From an uncultured Clostridia bacterium (GTDB taxonomy: Bacteria > Bacillota > Clostridia > Christensenellales > CAG-917), in assembly GCA_947625225.1 (NCBI GenBank), contig CANQNQ010000007.1, positions 1 to 60,108 on the forward strand: a stretch of DNA of 60,108 nt, read 5' to 3'. The position numbers and the translations under genes are program-made. Position 1 is the first letter of the stretch. The number at the start of each line of letters is the position of its first letter. The notes below the pieces were generated by a model. That model ran no database searches, was not told the DNA's origin, and was given only the letters and a program-made list of their open reading frames with translations. Shown here piece by piece: positions 24,103 through 32,660 of the stretch.

Positions 24103-25548
24103 TCACTTGATGGCGAGCTCAAACACAAACTGCTTTACGTCCTCGCCCTTTACGGCGGCAAAGTACGTCTCATCGGCGAAGGCAAGGTCCGAAAGGCAGT
24201 CGGGGCACTCTATAGCGGTAAGTGCGGTCAGCTTGTCGATAGCCCTCAACTTGTCCCTCTCCCTTGTGCCCAGCGCGTCAAGCGTGGCGCTTGCCGTCCT
24301 GCACGCGTTGGCGACAGACAGCAACAACGTGGGCGTGTCGTCCTCCGTCTCGCAGGAGTAGTCGTTGTATACGCTTGCCGCGACAGCCGAATTGGCGTCG
24401 AATATGTAGTCGTCGAGGTCAAAAAAGGCGAAGGTAGCCTGTTTTGCGTCCTCTTCATCCGCCCAACCCGCTCTGAAGCGGTCTTTGGACTCGATATCAT
24501 CCTCGTCTATCGCAAATCCGCCCGTCCTCTCATATGAGCGCATGGCGGCAGAGGTCACCTCGCAGTCGCGCCCCACAAACTCAAACACAAAGCGCTCAAG
24601 CTCTGAGGGGACAAGCACGTCCAGTTCCGTAGAGGACGTTCTGAAAAAGTCGCGGTCGCTGTCAAACTCGCCGCGCTCCACAAGATCCGTCACGGCGTTG
24701 TTGGCGTTTGAGGCAAGTATAAACGTCTTTACGGGGACGCCCATGCGCATTGCATAGCAGCCCGCCACGGCAAGGTCAAGCCCGCCCGCGGGAAGCGCAA
24801 GGTTGAAACTCTGCCCCTCTTCAAGCTCGCCCGCAGCCACCAAATCGCAATATGCGGACGCAAAAATTGCGACCTGTATGAGGATCTTCAATATATCGTT
24901 GCTGTTTTCCACGCAGAGCAGCACGCCCTTTTTGCGCAGTATTTGTCTGAAGTTTTCATCGTCCCTGACGTCCTTCAACGCTGCGGCAAGCTCCTTGGCG
25001 GAGCCTTCGAATTCCACAACTTTTGCGCTGTCGTCGCCGGCAGTGGTCAGTTGCAACCTGTCAAATGCGCCCACGCCGTCCTTGGCGACAAACGCCGTCG
25101 CTCCGCCCGCCGAAGCAAAGCCGCGCAAGACGGATCCGGCATGGACGTCGCAGCCGTTGACAACGGCATACGGTTTCAGGTCGCTGAGGGCAGCAAGTAT
25201 GTGCGGATAAAGCGCGTACACTATGTCCGCCGCGCTGCCGCGCTCCCCGTGCCACAGCTCCGCGACGTACAACCCGTCCTCTATCTTGACAAGCGGGCAC
25301 ACGTCCTCAAACTGCGCATACGCCATATTGGCGATGTTGAGCAACTTCTCGAAGCCGAGGCTGTCGATAAACAGGGACAGCACCTTTGCCACGCGCTCCT
25401 GAAAAGTCTGCCGCGCGAGGTCGACGATGTCACCCTTTAATGCGGGAAACGACGATGGCACATAATTTTTGCCGTCGCCGCAAGTCCCTTTGAGTATTGC
25501 ATCCTCGGCGCTGACTGCGCTGCCGTCCGAAGTACAAATAAATTTCAT
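24103..25548 (-). CDS. Threonine-synthase-like pseudoenzyme
   Basis: A 481-residue protein with the length and order of threonine synthase: MKFICTSDGS head, NYVPSSFPAL, NIANMAYAQFEDVCPL, AELWHGERGSAAD, NGVLLCVEN-like NSNDILKILIQ, LPAGGLDLAVAG, ILASNANNAV and TELDVLVPSELERFVFE. Yet the PLP-binding lysine of the HGPTxAFKD block is Ala (HGERGSAAD), the SGDTG phosphate loop is degenerate (NGCDVHAG), and GNFG has become GGLD. It should therefore not bind PLP. The frame is intact, so it is not an ordinary pseudogene. It is co-transcribed with a small P-loop ATPase. Start 25548 matches ThrC length. Confidence 0.82.
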   Translation of the reverse strand: MKFICTSDGSAVSAEDAILKGTCGDGKNYVPSSFPALKGDIVDLARQTFQERVAKVLSLFIDSLGFEKLLNIANMAYAQFEDVCPLVKIEDGLYVAELWHGERGSAADIVYALYPHILAALSDLKPYAVVNGCDVHAGSVLRGFASAGGATAFVAKDGVGAFDRLQLTTAGDDSAKVVEFEGSAKELAAALKDVRDDENFRQILRKKGVLLCVENSNDILKILIQVAIFASAYCDLVAAGELEEGQSFNLALPAGGLDLAVAGCYAMRMGVPVKTFILASNANNAVTDLVERGEFDSDRDFFRTSSTELDVLVPSELERFVFEFVGRDCEVTSAAMRSYERTGGFAIDEDDIESKDRFRAGWADEEDAKQATFAFFDLDDYIFDANSAVAASVYNDYSCETEDDTPTLLLSVANACRTASATLDALGTRERDKLRAIDKLTALTAIECPDCLSDLAFADETYFAAVKGEDVKQFVFELAIK

Positions 25549-25564
25549 ATCCGCCTCAAAATCC

Positions 25565-25981
25565 TCAATATTTCTTGAGAAATTCCGGGAAGTTTTTCTC
25601 GTCCTCGCTAACGGTGAGGATGATCTGCGTTTCGGTTGCCATGGCGATGTCGTGCATGTCGTTGAAGAAGTCCTCCATCTCGTGCACGGTCTTTTTGAGC
25701 ATCCTGTGCGCGCCGTCAATATAGAGGCTCTCTATGTCGTGGTTGCCCGCAAGTATGCCCTTGATAAACCCTATCAAAGCTTGTTCGTCTATGGGAGCGT
25801 CGCCTCGCTTGAGACACGTTGCGTTGATGATGCGCACCTGATAGCGCAGCGAGTACATATATCTGTCGGTATCGGTGACGAACACAATGTCGCCCTTGGC
25901 GGTTTCGACGTTGGCATTTGCCATGTCGATGATTATCTTGGTTTTGCCGGTGCCCTTGGCTCCTGTGATAAGCTTTATCAT
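25565..25981 (-). CDS. Small P-loop ATPase
   Basis: A 138-residue protein beginning MIKLITGAKGTGKTKIIIDM, a Walker A motif at residues 7-14, with a Walker-B-like strand ESLYIDGAHRML (about 85) and a final strand IILTVSEDE. The order resembles a compact RecA-like or thymidine-kinase-like NTPase. Homologous short ATP-binding proteins are widespread in Clostridia and usually annotated as hypothetical. GGAGG precedes the ATG and a good promoter lies upstream; the threonine-synthase-like gene follows after 16 bases, suggesting a joint function. Confidence 0.82.
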   Translation of the reverse strand: MIKLITGAKGTGKTKIIIDMANANVETAKGDIVFVTDTDRYMYSLRYQVRIINATCLKRGDAPIDEQALIGFIKGILAGNHDIESLYIDGAHRMLKKTVHEMEDFFNDMHDIAMATETQIILTVSEDEKNFPEFLKKY

Positions 25982-26003
25982 AGTCTTATACCTCCATAGT
26001 TTT

Positions 26004-26032
26004 ATTGTATACTATATGAGAGCATATTTCAA
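26004..26032 (-). promoter_or_regulatory. Promoter of the P-loop ATPase / ThrC-like operon
   Basis: TTGAAA (26027-26032), 17 bases, TACAAT (26004-26009) on the minus strand, about 25 bases before the gene. The rest of the gap to prfA holds an ACCTGTAT core at 26099-26106. Confidence 0.72.
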
Positions 26033-26137
26033 GTGTTAAATTTTTTACGCGACCGCAATTTGCCGTCCAAAAAGACGACACATATCGCCGTTTTTGATAC
26101 CTGTATGCGGTTTTTTGGCATTTTGTGCGCGTTTTTG

Positions 26138-27226
26138 TCACGCGTCCACGTTTTCAAGCAGCTTGTTTTGCAGCGCTATCTGAAGCGCGTCTATCATCTC
26201 GTCCATCTCGCCAAGCATAAACTTGTCAAGCGAGTACAGTGTGAGCCCTATGCGGTGGTCCGTCACCCTGCCCTGCGGGAAGTTGTAGGTGCGGATGCGC
26301 TCGCTCCTGTCGCCGGTGCCCACCTGCTCGCGCCTGTTTTGGGCGTACTCCTTTTGCGCCTGCGATTGATAAAAGTCGTACACGCGCGATTTGAGCACTT
26401 TGAGCGCCTTCTCCCTGTTTTTTATCTGGCTGCGCTCGTCCTGGCACTCCACCACGATGCCCGTGGGCAGATGAGTCATGCGGATGGCACTCTCCGTCTT
26501 GTTGACGTGCTGACCGCCCGCGCCGCCGCTGCGGTAGGTGTCCACCTTGATGTCCTTTTCGTCCAAATTGACCTCGACGTCCTCCGCCTGAGGCAGCACC
26601 GCCACAGTGACGGTGGAGGTGTGCACTCTGCCCTGCGATTCCGTCTCGGGCACTCGCTGCACCCTGTGCACGCCGCTTTCGAACTTCAGCTTGCCGTAAG
26701 CGCCTCTGCCGGTGATCATAAACACCAGCTCTTTTGCGCCGCCAAGCTCGGTGTAGTTCATATTGACTTCCTCCACACGCCAACGTTTGGCGTCGGCGTA
26801 GTGGCGATACATCTTCATAAGCTCGGTGCCGAAAAGCGCGGCTTCGTCGCCGCCCGCGCCCGCGCGTATCTCCATGACCACGCTGCTGTCCTCGTTGGGA
26901 TCCTTGGGAAGCAGGGCGAGGCGCAGGTTGTTGATGTCCGCGTCCATCGCCTCGCGCAGTTCGTCCGCCTCGTCGCGGGCAAGCGCGCGCATCTCCTGAT
27001 CGACGTCCTCTGACAGCATCACCTGTATGTCGTCAAACTGCGCCCTGTGCTCCTTGAATACCGAGTACAGCTCCACGATGGGCGTGAGATCGGAATGCTC
27101 CTTTGAAAGCGCCTTGAAAGCGTCCTGATCGGATAGCACCCCCGGATCGGACAGCAGATCGCCCAGCTCGCGCCAGCGGCAGTCTATCTTGTCAAGTCGG
27201 GCGACAAAGCCCTCGCTCACTTTCAT
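26138..27226 (-). CDS. prfA: Peptide chain release factor 1
   Basis: A 362-residue RF1. The GGQ catalytic motif lies in [13 protein letters not shown] (about residue 233), with VRAGAGG-type block [14 protein letters not shown] (about 113) and [12 protein letters not shown] after it. It terminates translation at UAA and UAG. It overlaps the end of the prmC fusion gene by four bases (ATGA), which couples the factor to the enzyme that methylates its GGQ glutamine. Confidence 0.96.
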   Translation of the reverse strand: MKVSEGFVARLDKIDCRWRELGDLLSDPGVLSDQDAFKALSKEHSDLTPIVELYSVFKEHRAQFDDIQVMLSEDVDQEMRALARDEADELREAMDADINNLRLALLPKDPNEDSSVVMEIRAGAGGDEAALFGTELMKMYRHYADAKRWRVEEVNMNYTELGGAKELVFMITGRGAYGKLKFESGVHRVQRVPETESQGRVHTSTVTVAVLPQAEDVEVNLDEKDIKVDTYRSGGAGGQHVNKTESAIRMTHLPTGIVVECQDERSQIKNREKALKVLKSRVYDFYQSQAQKEYAQNRREQVGTGDRSERIRTYNFPQGRVTDHRIGLTLYSLDKFMLGEMDEMIDALQIALQNKLLENVDA

Positions 27227-29103
27227 TTTGACCTCACAACGGCAATGCGCTCGACGCCCTCGACGTCCTTGAATATCTCCACGTCGAAGTCGGCGAATAT
27301 ATCTCTTATGCTCTCCGCCTGCCCAATGCCTATCTCCGCGACAAGGCAGCCACCGTCGTTTAAGTGCGAGGCAAGCCCGTCGTGCAATATCCTGTAAAAC
27401 TTCAGCCCGTCAGCCCCGCCGTCAAGCGCGGAGAGCGGCTCGAAGTCCTTGACCTTTTTGTCCAGCGCGGAAATGTCGCCGCTTGGGATATAGGGCGGAT
27501 TTGAAACTACCACGTCAAACCGCTCCTGTCCCACCGCCTGCCACATATCGCCCACGCGGAAGTCCACGTCAAGCCCCAGCGTCAGCGCGTTTGCCTTGGC
27601 GACGTCCACCGCCTGCGCGCTTATGTCGCTTGCCACTACGCTTGCGCCCGCAAAACGCTTGACAGCCAGCGCAATGGCGCCGCTGCCCGTGCACATATCC
27701 AACACATGGGGCACATATTTTGCCGCCTGCTCATCGCAATTTTGCAATACAGGTAGCGATTTTACAATTTCTATTGCCGTCTTGGCGACCTCTTCCGTTT
27801 CGGGTCTGGGGATGAGGACGCACCTGTTGAGGTTGAGCCTCAGCCCATAAAATTCCGTATATTCCAGCGCGTACTGAAGCGGCATGCCGCCCTTCATCTT
27901 TGCGGCGACGCCCAGCGCGTACTCAAATTGCTCCTTTGAAAAGCGCGCGGACTTAAGCTCGCTGCGCTTGAGGCGAGACGCCTCCACAAGTATCCAATCC
28001 ACGTCAGACTCATCAAGCGTGGGCGCGACTTCCTTGAGGCGCTCGCTTGCCATATCATAGGGCAAGCTGACCTCGAATTTTGTCTCGGGCATCGTGGGAT
28101 CGGCGTCCATCGCCTGCACGCGCTTGAACGCGGCGATGGCGACCTCCAGCATATCGTCGGTAGGCTCCTTGGTCGTGAGCAATTGCAACGCCATGCCCGG
28201 CGCGCGCAGAATGCGCACAAACAGGCAGTCGCTTTTTGCAAGCAGCTTGAGAAGCTCGTAGGAAAAGCCCGCCACTACGGGCAAAAACAGCAGTTTGAAG
28301 CCAAGTTTGATCAGCGCGTTGAGTATCTTTGCGCCGCTGACGCCGTCCGCGACGAGCAGTCCGCACTCAGACAGCATAAAGTTGACAAGCACAAACACGA
28401 TTATGCTGACGCTTATGACAAAAAACAGGAATGTCGTCCCGCAGCGGCTGTGCTCGCGCTTCATGGTTTTGGCGTTCTCCACGGTAAGCTCCAACCCGTG
28501 CTCGAAGCAATTGATGGTCTTGTGCTCCGCGCCGTGGTACATAAACACCCTGCGCACGTCCTTCATCAGCGTGACGGCAAGGATGTAGCACACAAATATG
28601 GTCAGCATAAATCCGCCCTCGATGAGGCTGTACCACAGACTTTCCAGCCTGCTGCCGTGTATGGCGGTATGGTCGCAGATGAGGCTTGAGAGCAGATTGG
28701 GCAAAAACACAAACAGCGCCACCGCCAACACGACGCCCAACAGCACAGAGAAGGTCATAAGTATCTTCATGGGGTCGACTTTCAGCTTTTTGGCTACGTC
28801 CTTTTCGGCCTTGGAAGGCTCGCTGAATTCGCCGTAGACCTCGGCGGAACGCATGATTATGCCCGTGCCCTGCACAAGCTGTGTGAACAGATTTACCACG
28901 CCGCGCACAAAGGGTAGGCGGAAAAAGACGTTGCGCTCCTTGGGGCTCTTTATGCGCTTGGATTCAATGGTGATCTCCCCGCCGGGAGCGCGCACCGCCG
29001 TCGCCATGGAGCGTTCGCCCTTCATCATCACGCCCTCCAGCACCGCCTGTCCGCCGATGGACGTGCGGCACGTGGGTTTGGACTGTTTACATTGTTTGCT
29101 CAT
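27223..29103 (-). CDS. prmC: DUF1385 membrane protein fused to PrmC methyltransferase
   Basis: A 626-residue fusion. Residues about 10-330 are a DUF1385 (YqhQ-type) domain: [47 protein letters not shown] and several membrane helices. Residues about 345-626 are Prm[39 protein letters not shown] (SAM site) and NPPYIPSGD (catalytic). PrmC methylates the glutamine of the release-factor GGQ loop. In most Firmicutes these are two separate adjacent genes. PrmC carries about twelve extra residues before its SAM motif, coded by an in-frame dispersed repeat (core 27747-27754). The start at 29103 lacks a good ribosome site. Confidence 0.88.
   Translation of the reverse strand: MSKQCKQSKPTCRTSIGGQAVLEGVMMKGERSMATAVRAPGGEITIESKRIKSPKERNVFFRLPFVRGVVNLFTQLVQGTGIIMRSAEVYGEFSEPSKAEKDVAKKLKVDPMKILMTFSVLLGVVLAVALFVFLPNLLSSLICDHTAIHGSRLESLWYSLIEGGFMLTIFVCYILAVTLMKDVRRVFMYHGAEHKTINCFEHGLELTVENAKTMKREHSRCGTTFLFFVISVSIIVFVLVNFMLSECGLLVADGVSGAKILNALIKLGFKLLFLPVVAGFSYELLKLLAKSDCLFVRILRAPGMALQLLTTKEPTDDMLEVAIAAFKRVQAMDADPTMPETKFEVSLPYDMASERLKEVAPTLDESDVDWILVEASRLKRSELKSARFSKEQFEYALGVAAKMKGGMPLQYALEYTEFYGLRLNLNRCVLIPRPETEEVAKTAIEIVKSLPVLQNCDEQAAKYVPHVLDMCTGSGAIALAVKRFAGASVVASDISAQAVDVAKANALTLGLDVDFRVGDMWQAVGQERFDVVVSNPPYIPSGDISALDKKVKDFEPLSALDGGADGLKFYRILHDGLASHLNDGGCLVAEIGIGQAESIRDIFADFDVEIFKDVEGVERIAVVRSK
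27735..27765 (-). repeat. prmC: Dispersed ACCTGTAT element inside prmC
   Basis: GCAATTTTGCAATACAGGT (from 27736) with core ATACAGGT at 27747-27754. On the minus strand it is read in frame and supplies residues LPVLQNC just before the SAM-binding strand of PrmC. Confidence 0.65.
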
Positions 29104-29148
29104 AATTTTTATACCGCTATGCGCTTGGACGCGCCCTTCGCGCGCCAA

Positions 29149-29180
29149 AAAAGTAAAAATGCAGACACGCTGTGCCTGCA
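29149..29180 (-). terminator. Intrinsic terminator after rpmE
   Basis: TGCAGGCAC-AGC-GTGTCTGCA (29160-29180, minus strand; nine pairs with one wobble) followed by TTTTTACTTTTTT. It separates rpmE from the DUF1385-PrmC gene, which would then depend on read-through or a weak internal promoter. Confidence 0.85.
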
Positions 29181-29186
29181 CCCTTA

Positions 29187-29393
29187 TCAGTTGAGATTGT
29201 ATCTCTTCTTGAACTTGTCGACGCGTCCGCCTGTGTCAACCAGCTTCTGCTTGCCAGTAAAGTAGGGATGGCACTTGGAGCAGATTTCCACCTTGAGCTC
29301 GGACACATTCTTGGTGGTGCCGGTCATAAAGGTGTTGCCGCATGCACAGGTGACGGTGACGTCATGATAATTGGGATGGATACCCTCTTTCAT
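29187..29393 (-). CDS. rpmE: 50S ribosomal protein L31
   Basis: A 68-residue L31 starting [12 protein letters not shown] with AGGAGAG upstream. Cys residues in CACGN and CSKCHPYF form the zinc site, so this is the zinc-containing type, which bacteria often replace under zinc starvation. [20 protein letters not shown] is the conserved tail. It has its own consensus promoter and is followed by a terminator; prmC and prfA lie downstream in the usual order. Confidence 0.95.
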   Translation of the reverse strand: MKEGIHPNYHDVTVTCACGNTFMTGTTKNVSELKVEICSKCHPYFTGKQKLVDTGGRVDKFKKRYNLN

Positions 29394-29465
29394 CGTTGCT
29401 CTCCTATTCCGTTTTTTTACGCCCACACGCGCCAGATTTACGCGTATATGACATAAAGTTTCTTT

Positions 29466-29494
29466 ATTATAAACATAAAAGCGCGCCGTGTCAA
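29466..29494 (-). promoter_or_regulatory. rpmE: Consensus promoter of rpmE
   Basis: TTGACA (29489-29494), 17 bases, TATAAT (29466-29471) on the minus strand: a perfect match at both hexamers and spacing, as expected for a ribosomal protein gene. Confidence 0.9.
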
Positions 29495-29532
29495 GCGCTT
29501 TGAGCGCGTACGCCCAATATTTTTAATAAACG

Positions 29533-30252
29533 CTAGTCAACGTCGGCGTAAAGAGTGGCAAGCAGTCTCTCCCTTGTGCCGTTCAGCGCGGGGTCGTCCA
29601 GCCTGCGGGAATGTTTGTCGATATCTATCCTGCCCTCAAGCGCCGTTTGCGCGGGACTGCCCGCCAGCACCGTGTAGTTGTCGGCGCACATGAGGCACTC
29701 GTCTATGGCGTGGGTGACAAACAGCACCGTGCGCGGATTTATATCGTTGAGGCGTATAAGCTCCTTTATAAGCCTAAGCTTCAGCGCAACATCCAGTCCC
29801 TTGAACGGCTCGTCCATAAGCAGCACGTTGCCGTCGGTGAGGTACGCCCTCGCCATGGACACACGCTGCGCCTGCCCGCCGCTGAGCGCCGTGGGCAGCT
29901 TTTTGTATTGGTCGGCGACGCCAAGCAATTCCAGCATATCCATGATGCGGCGCTTGCGCTCCGCCCTGTCCTTGACTGTCGCCCTAAGCGTCAGATCAAG
30001 GTTTTTATACACAGAAATTGCGGGTATCAACCTGTCGTTTTGAAAAATGTAGCTTATCCCGTCGCGGTCGTAACCTATGCGTCCGCTGTAGGGCACAAGC
30101 CCGCATACCGCGTTGAGCAATGTGGTTTTGCCAACGCCGCTGCCGCCCAGAATGACATTTATCTCGCCGCCCGCGAACTCCGCGTCAAAGCCGTCGAACA
30201 CCGCTTTGTCGCCGTAAGCTACGCGCAGACCCGAAATTGACACGCCGTTCAT
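29533..30252 (-). CDS. ABC transporter ATP-binding protein (SsuB/TauB/ThiZ type)
   Basis: A 239-residue ABC ATPase. Walker A is GGSGVGKTT (about residues 34-42), the signature LSGGQAQRVSMARA (about 128), Walker B VLLMDEPFKGLD (about 150) and the switch VLFVTHAIDE. The FQNDRL Q-loop and the FKGLD D-loop are typical for importers of sulfonates, nitrate or thiamine precursors. The ATG at 30252 overlaps the permease stop by four bases, with GGGAGGTGA as ribosome site. It powers the importer formed by the permease and lipoprotein upstream. Confidence 0.9.
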   Translation of the reverse strand: MNGVSISGLRVAYGDKAVFDGFDAEFAGGEINVILGGSGVGKTTLLNAVCGLVPYSGRIGYDRDGISYIFQNDRLIPAISVYKNLDLTLRATVKDRAERKRRIMDMLELLGVADQYKKLPTALSGGQAQRVSMARAYLTDGNVLLMDEPFKGLDVALKLRLIKELIRLNDINPRTVLFVTHAIDECLMCADNYTVLAGSPAQTALEGRIDIDKHSRRLDDPALNGTRERLLATLYADVD

Positions 30253-31031
30253 CTTGTCACCTCCCACAGCTTTTTGAGCAGGCTGACCGCGCCCTCCAGC
30301 ACAAAGCTGAACACGATGGCGATCAGCGTCCACGCCAGCAAAAACGGAAGGTCCGCAAACGTGGAGTACGCGTACTGTATCCTGCCGCCGATGCTGTACG
30401 CTATATTGGTCAATATCTCCGCCGCTATCACCACCTTAAGCGTGAGCGACAGCGTGGAGCGCGACGTATCGAACAGCGCGGGCGCGATCATGGGCAGATA
30501 TATGCAAAACACCTTGTCCACCGCCCTGACCTTGTACAGTTTTGCCATATCCAGCAGGTCGCCGTCCACGCCGTTTATAGCGCTGTAAAAGGCGGAATAC
30601 ATCAGCGGAAACGCGATGAGAAAGCCCACCAGCACCGCCAATTCCTCCCGCTGCATAAACGCGTACAGCACAAGTATCACCGCCACGGTCGGCGCCGCCC
30701 TCAAAAAGGAAACTACAGGCGAAAGCAGTTTGTGCAAAGGCTTGCACAGCGAGCCAAGCGCCGCCATGCCCAGCGCGCATACAAAGGAGATGGCAAAGCA
30801 CAAAAACGTCCTTAGCAGCGTACTGCCCACGCTGCGCCAGAACATCCTCTCCCCGCCCAGACGGAAAAACCGCTCCAGCACGGATGCAGGTGCGGGCAAC
30901 ACAAATTTGTCGTCGACGCACAGGGCGGCGATCGCCCACACCGCAAGCATAATGCTCAGCGCAAGCAACGGATACCCTATGTTTTCCAGCAACATTTTTG
31001 CCGTTTTGTTTTGGACGGAAAGTTTTTTCAT
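30249..31031 (-). CDS. ABC transporter permease (SsuC/TauC/ThiX type)
   Basis: A 260-residue permease with six predicted membrane helices and the binding-protein-dependent transport EAA-type loop around AFYSAINGVDGDLLDMAKLYKV, which docks on the ATPase. The order lipoprotein-permease-ATPase identifies the SsuABC/TauABC/ThiYXZ superfamily. No good ribosome site precedes the ATG at 31031; a strong hairpin (31047-31076) lies between it and the lipoprotein gene, so its translation is probably lower than that of the lipoprotein. Confidence 0.88.
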   Translation of the reverse strand: MKKLSVQNKTAKMLLENIGYPLLALSIMLAVWAIAALCVDDKFVLPAPASVLERFFRLGGERMFWRSVGSTLLRTFLCFAISFVCALGMAALGSLCKPLHKLLSPVVSFLRAAPTVAVILVLYAFMQREELAVLVGFLIAFPLMYSAFYSAINGVDGDLLDMAKLYKVRAVDKVFCIYLPMIAPALFDTSRSTLSLTLKVVIAAEILTNIAYSIGGRIQYAYSTFADLPFLLAWTLIAIVFSFVLEGAVSLLKKLWEVTR

Positions 31032-31046
31032 TTTACAGTAGCGTTT

Positions 31047-31076
31047 GCAAAACGCGCGGTTTAACGCGCGTTTTGC
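31047..31076 (-). other. Perfect 12-bp hairpin between lipoprotein and permease genes
   Basis: GCAAAACGCGCG (31047-31058) and CGCGCGTTTTGC (31065-31076) with a six-base loop. No T run follows on the minus strand. Such intercistronic hairpins behind binding-protein genes commonly stabilise the upstream message and lower distal expression. Confidence 0.75.
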
Positions 31077-31101
31077 GCATTATAAACTGTTGTTTTGTAT
31101 A

Positions 31102-32130
31102 TCAGAACAGTTTGCCCCTCAAACCGTTCCAATCGATGGCGTTGTCGTTTGCGTCCTTTGGCGCGATGACTTGAAGGAATGCGATTATCTCGTTTTTCTC
31201 CTCCTCGTCCAATCTCTCGCAGTCTATGGCGCAGCGCGGTATGCTCGCCGCGGGGAAGGAAGCCGCCTCGTACAGATGCGCCTTTGCAAACGCGTCCACT
31301 TCCGCGGGATGAGCCTCCACCCAATCTTCACTTGCGTCAAGAGCCTCGAACAGCGCGTTCATAAACGTCGCGTTGCTTGCAAGCGAAGCGCGCACAAACA
31401 GCCCCGCCTGCGGATAGTTGTCGTCGTCAAGCTGCGCGGTGGACAGGCTGTACAGCCTCTGGATGTCCATCTCCGCGTTCAGTCTGGGATTTTTGGAGAG
31501 CATGGTGGTCGCGGCGGGTTCGCCCACGACGATATAGTCCACCTGTCCGCCGTTGAAACGCTGTCCCGCGGCGTTGCCGTCGGCAGCATACTCCACGTAA
31601 ACCTCGTTATTTTCCGCGGAGGGCGTGCCTTCGGATATTATGGTCATATTGTTTTTGCCAAGCACATACCTGAACACAAGTCCGGGCACGGCGTTTTGAC
31701 CTATGCACGCAACGCGTTTGCCCTTGAGGTCGTTTACGGTGATCGACGCGCCGCCCTCCTTGTTGCCAAGCAGATACAAGCTGCCCTCGACCGCTACGCT
31801 GACCAGTTTGAACTCCCTGCCCTGCATGATGAGGTTCGCGCCCGCGTTGATGGGCATGATGACTATGTCGGATTTGCCCATTTCGGCGTTGATGACGTTG
31901 GGTTTTACCACCTCATACTGCATGGACGCGCCGCCAATAGTGGGGTTGTCTGTGACAAGCCTTAGCATCGCGAGCGCGGGAGTACCCTCCGGCGCGACGA
32001 AGCGAAGCGTGGCGCCGTCAAGTCTTTTGGTATCGTTCTTGTCGTTGCACGCCGCAAACGCAAGCGTAAGCGCCGCGGCAAGCACGGCAATGAGAAGCGC
32101 TGCTACAAATGTTTTTAAAAGTCTTTTCAT
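31102..32130 (-). CDS. ABC transporter substrate-binding lipoprotein (NMT1/SsuA-like)
   Basis: A 342-residue lipoprotein. The signal peptide MKRLLKTFVAALLIAVLAAA ends in the lipobox FAAC (Cys about residue 28). The mature part has the two-lobed NMT1/THI5/SsuA fold: LRFVAPEGTPALAMLRLV, SDIVIMPINAGANLI, DLKGKRVACIGQ and GQVDYIVVGEPAAT. Members bind sulfonates, nitrate or thiamine pyrimidine precursors; the ligand cannot be read from sequence. Given the sulfonate theme of the window, a sulfonate is worth considering. GAGGTG lies before the ATG; the TM1266-like gene precedes it by 37 bases. Confidence 0.88.
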   Translation of the reverse strand: MKRLLKTFVAALLIAVLAAALTLAFAACNDKNDTKRLDGATLRFVAPEGTPALAMLRLVTDNPTIGGASMQYEVVKPNVINAEMGKSDIVIMPINAGANLIMQGREFKLVSVAVEGSLYLLGNKEGGASITVNDLKGKRVACIGQNAVPGLVFRYVLGKNNMTIISEGTPSAENNEVYVEYAADGNAAGQRFNGGQVDYIVVGEPAATTMLSKNPRLNAEMDIQRLYSLSTAQLDDDNYPQAGLFVRASLASNATFMNALFEALDASEDWVEAHPAEVDAFAKAHLYEAASFPAASIPRCAIDCERLDEEEKNEIIAFLQVIAPKDANDNAIDWNGLRGKLF

Positions 32131-32167
32131 ATTGCACCTCTGAAAATTGTTTCCATTATATATATGG

Positions 32168-32419
32168 CTATTCCACCTCGGCGGAGGTCAGCGCGGACTT
32201 CACGGACAGATTGCCAAGCCTGCCCAGCCTGCCCGTCAGCGCGGACAGCCTTTCCTGCTCCCCCTCGACGATCAGCGCTATGGTATTTACGCTCTTTCTG
32301 GGCACGCCCATCCTGCCCACGATGATGTCCGCAAAATCGCTTAGCACGCGCTGCATATCCAGCACCGCGTCCTTGTCGCCGCCGGTGACGACTATGCCCA
32401 CTACGCCTATCCTTTTCAT
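32168..32419 (-). CDS. TM1266-family (iron-only hydrogenase system regulator) protein
   Basis: An 83-residue ACT-like protein: MKRIGVVGIVVTGGDKDAVL, DIIVGRMGVPRKSVNTIALIVEG and LTGRLGRLGNLSVKSA match the TM1266 family, annotated as a putative regulator of the [FeFe]-hydrogenase system, related to the NikR C-terminal fold. No hydrogenase or HydEFG gene is present here; the gene is instead first in an ABC-importer operon, and it lies behind a 240-base structured leader. AAGGAG is its ribosome site. The ACT-like fold suggests that it binds a small molecule. Confidence 0.85.
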   Translation of the reverse strand: MKRIGVVGIVVTGGDKDAVLDMQRVLSDFADIIVGRMGVPRKSVNTIALIVEGEQERLSALTGRLGRLGNLSVKSALTSAEVE

Positions 32420-32655
32420 GCTTTCTCCTTTTTACAGCGAACAAAGCGTCATGATCCTTCAAAATGCGCGCCTGTATCGAGTTTTTGCGCCGATAAGCCT
32501 TTGAAAATAAAAGACGCACCGCGTAAAACGACAGTGCGAAAAATGCTTGCCTATGTCGTCCTACGCTCCGATATATACGCCTCTTGAGCCATCGCGCGGG
32601 ACAAGTCCCGTCCTCCGTTTTAAGGCGCGATCATCGCTTCAGATCGCTTTGATTT
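32420..32655 (-). ncRNA. Riboswitch-like structured leader of the TM1266/ABC operon
   Basis: The predicted transcript starts near 32655 and runs about 235 bases before the first start codon. In order on the minus strand: a GCGATC/GATCGC hairpin (32627-32647), a CGGGAC-TT-GTCCCG hairpin (32597-32610), then a 13-bp helix between 32554-32566 and 32521-32533 (two G-U pairs). That helix excludes a terminator stem CGCAC/GTGCG (32515-32519 with 32534-32538) followed by TCTTTTATTTT (32504-32514). Mutually exclusive antiterminator and terminator are the hallmark of an attenuation riboswitch. I do not recognise any known aptamer class. A variant of the dispersed repeat (about 32462-32478) lies downstream. 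Confidence 0.6.
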
Positions 32656-32660
32656 TTTAT

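Noticed and set aside
24103..25719. Longer N-terminal extension of the ThrC-like protein
   Set aside because: The extra 57 codons overlap the P-loop ATPase gene in another frame and are Arg/Thr/Ser-rich; the ATG at 25548 fits the family.
31102..32130. Calling the ABC importer the sulfoquinovose transporter
   Set aside because: It lies over 20 kb from the operon, lacks the palindromic operator, and the SsuA/NMT1 type normally binds small sulfonates or thiamine precursors, not sugars.
32554..32580. GCGTAGG and an upstream loop resembling the 3' part of a TPP riboswitch
   Set aside because: The CUGAGA element and the GGGGUGC helix are missing, so the match is too short to call thiamine control.
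32590..32620. GGGACTTGTCCC-GCGCGATGG resembling the SAM-I core
   Set aside because: The GAUGA kink-turn and GGCAACC segments are absent.
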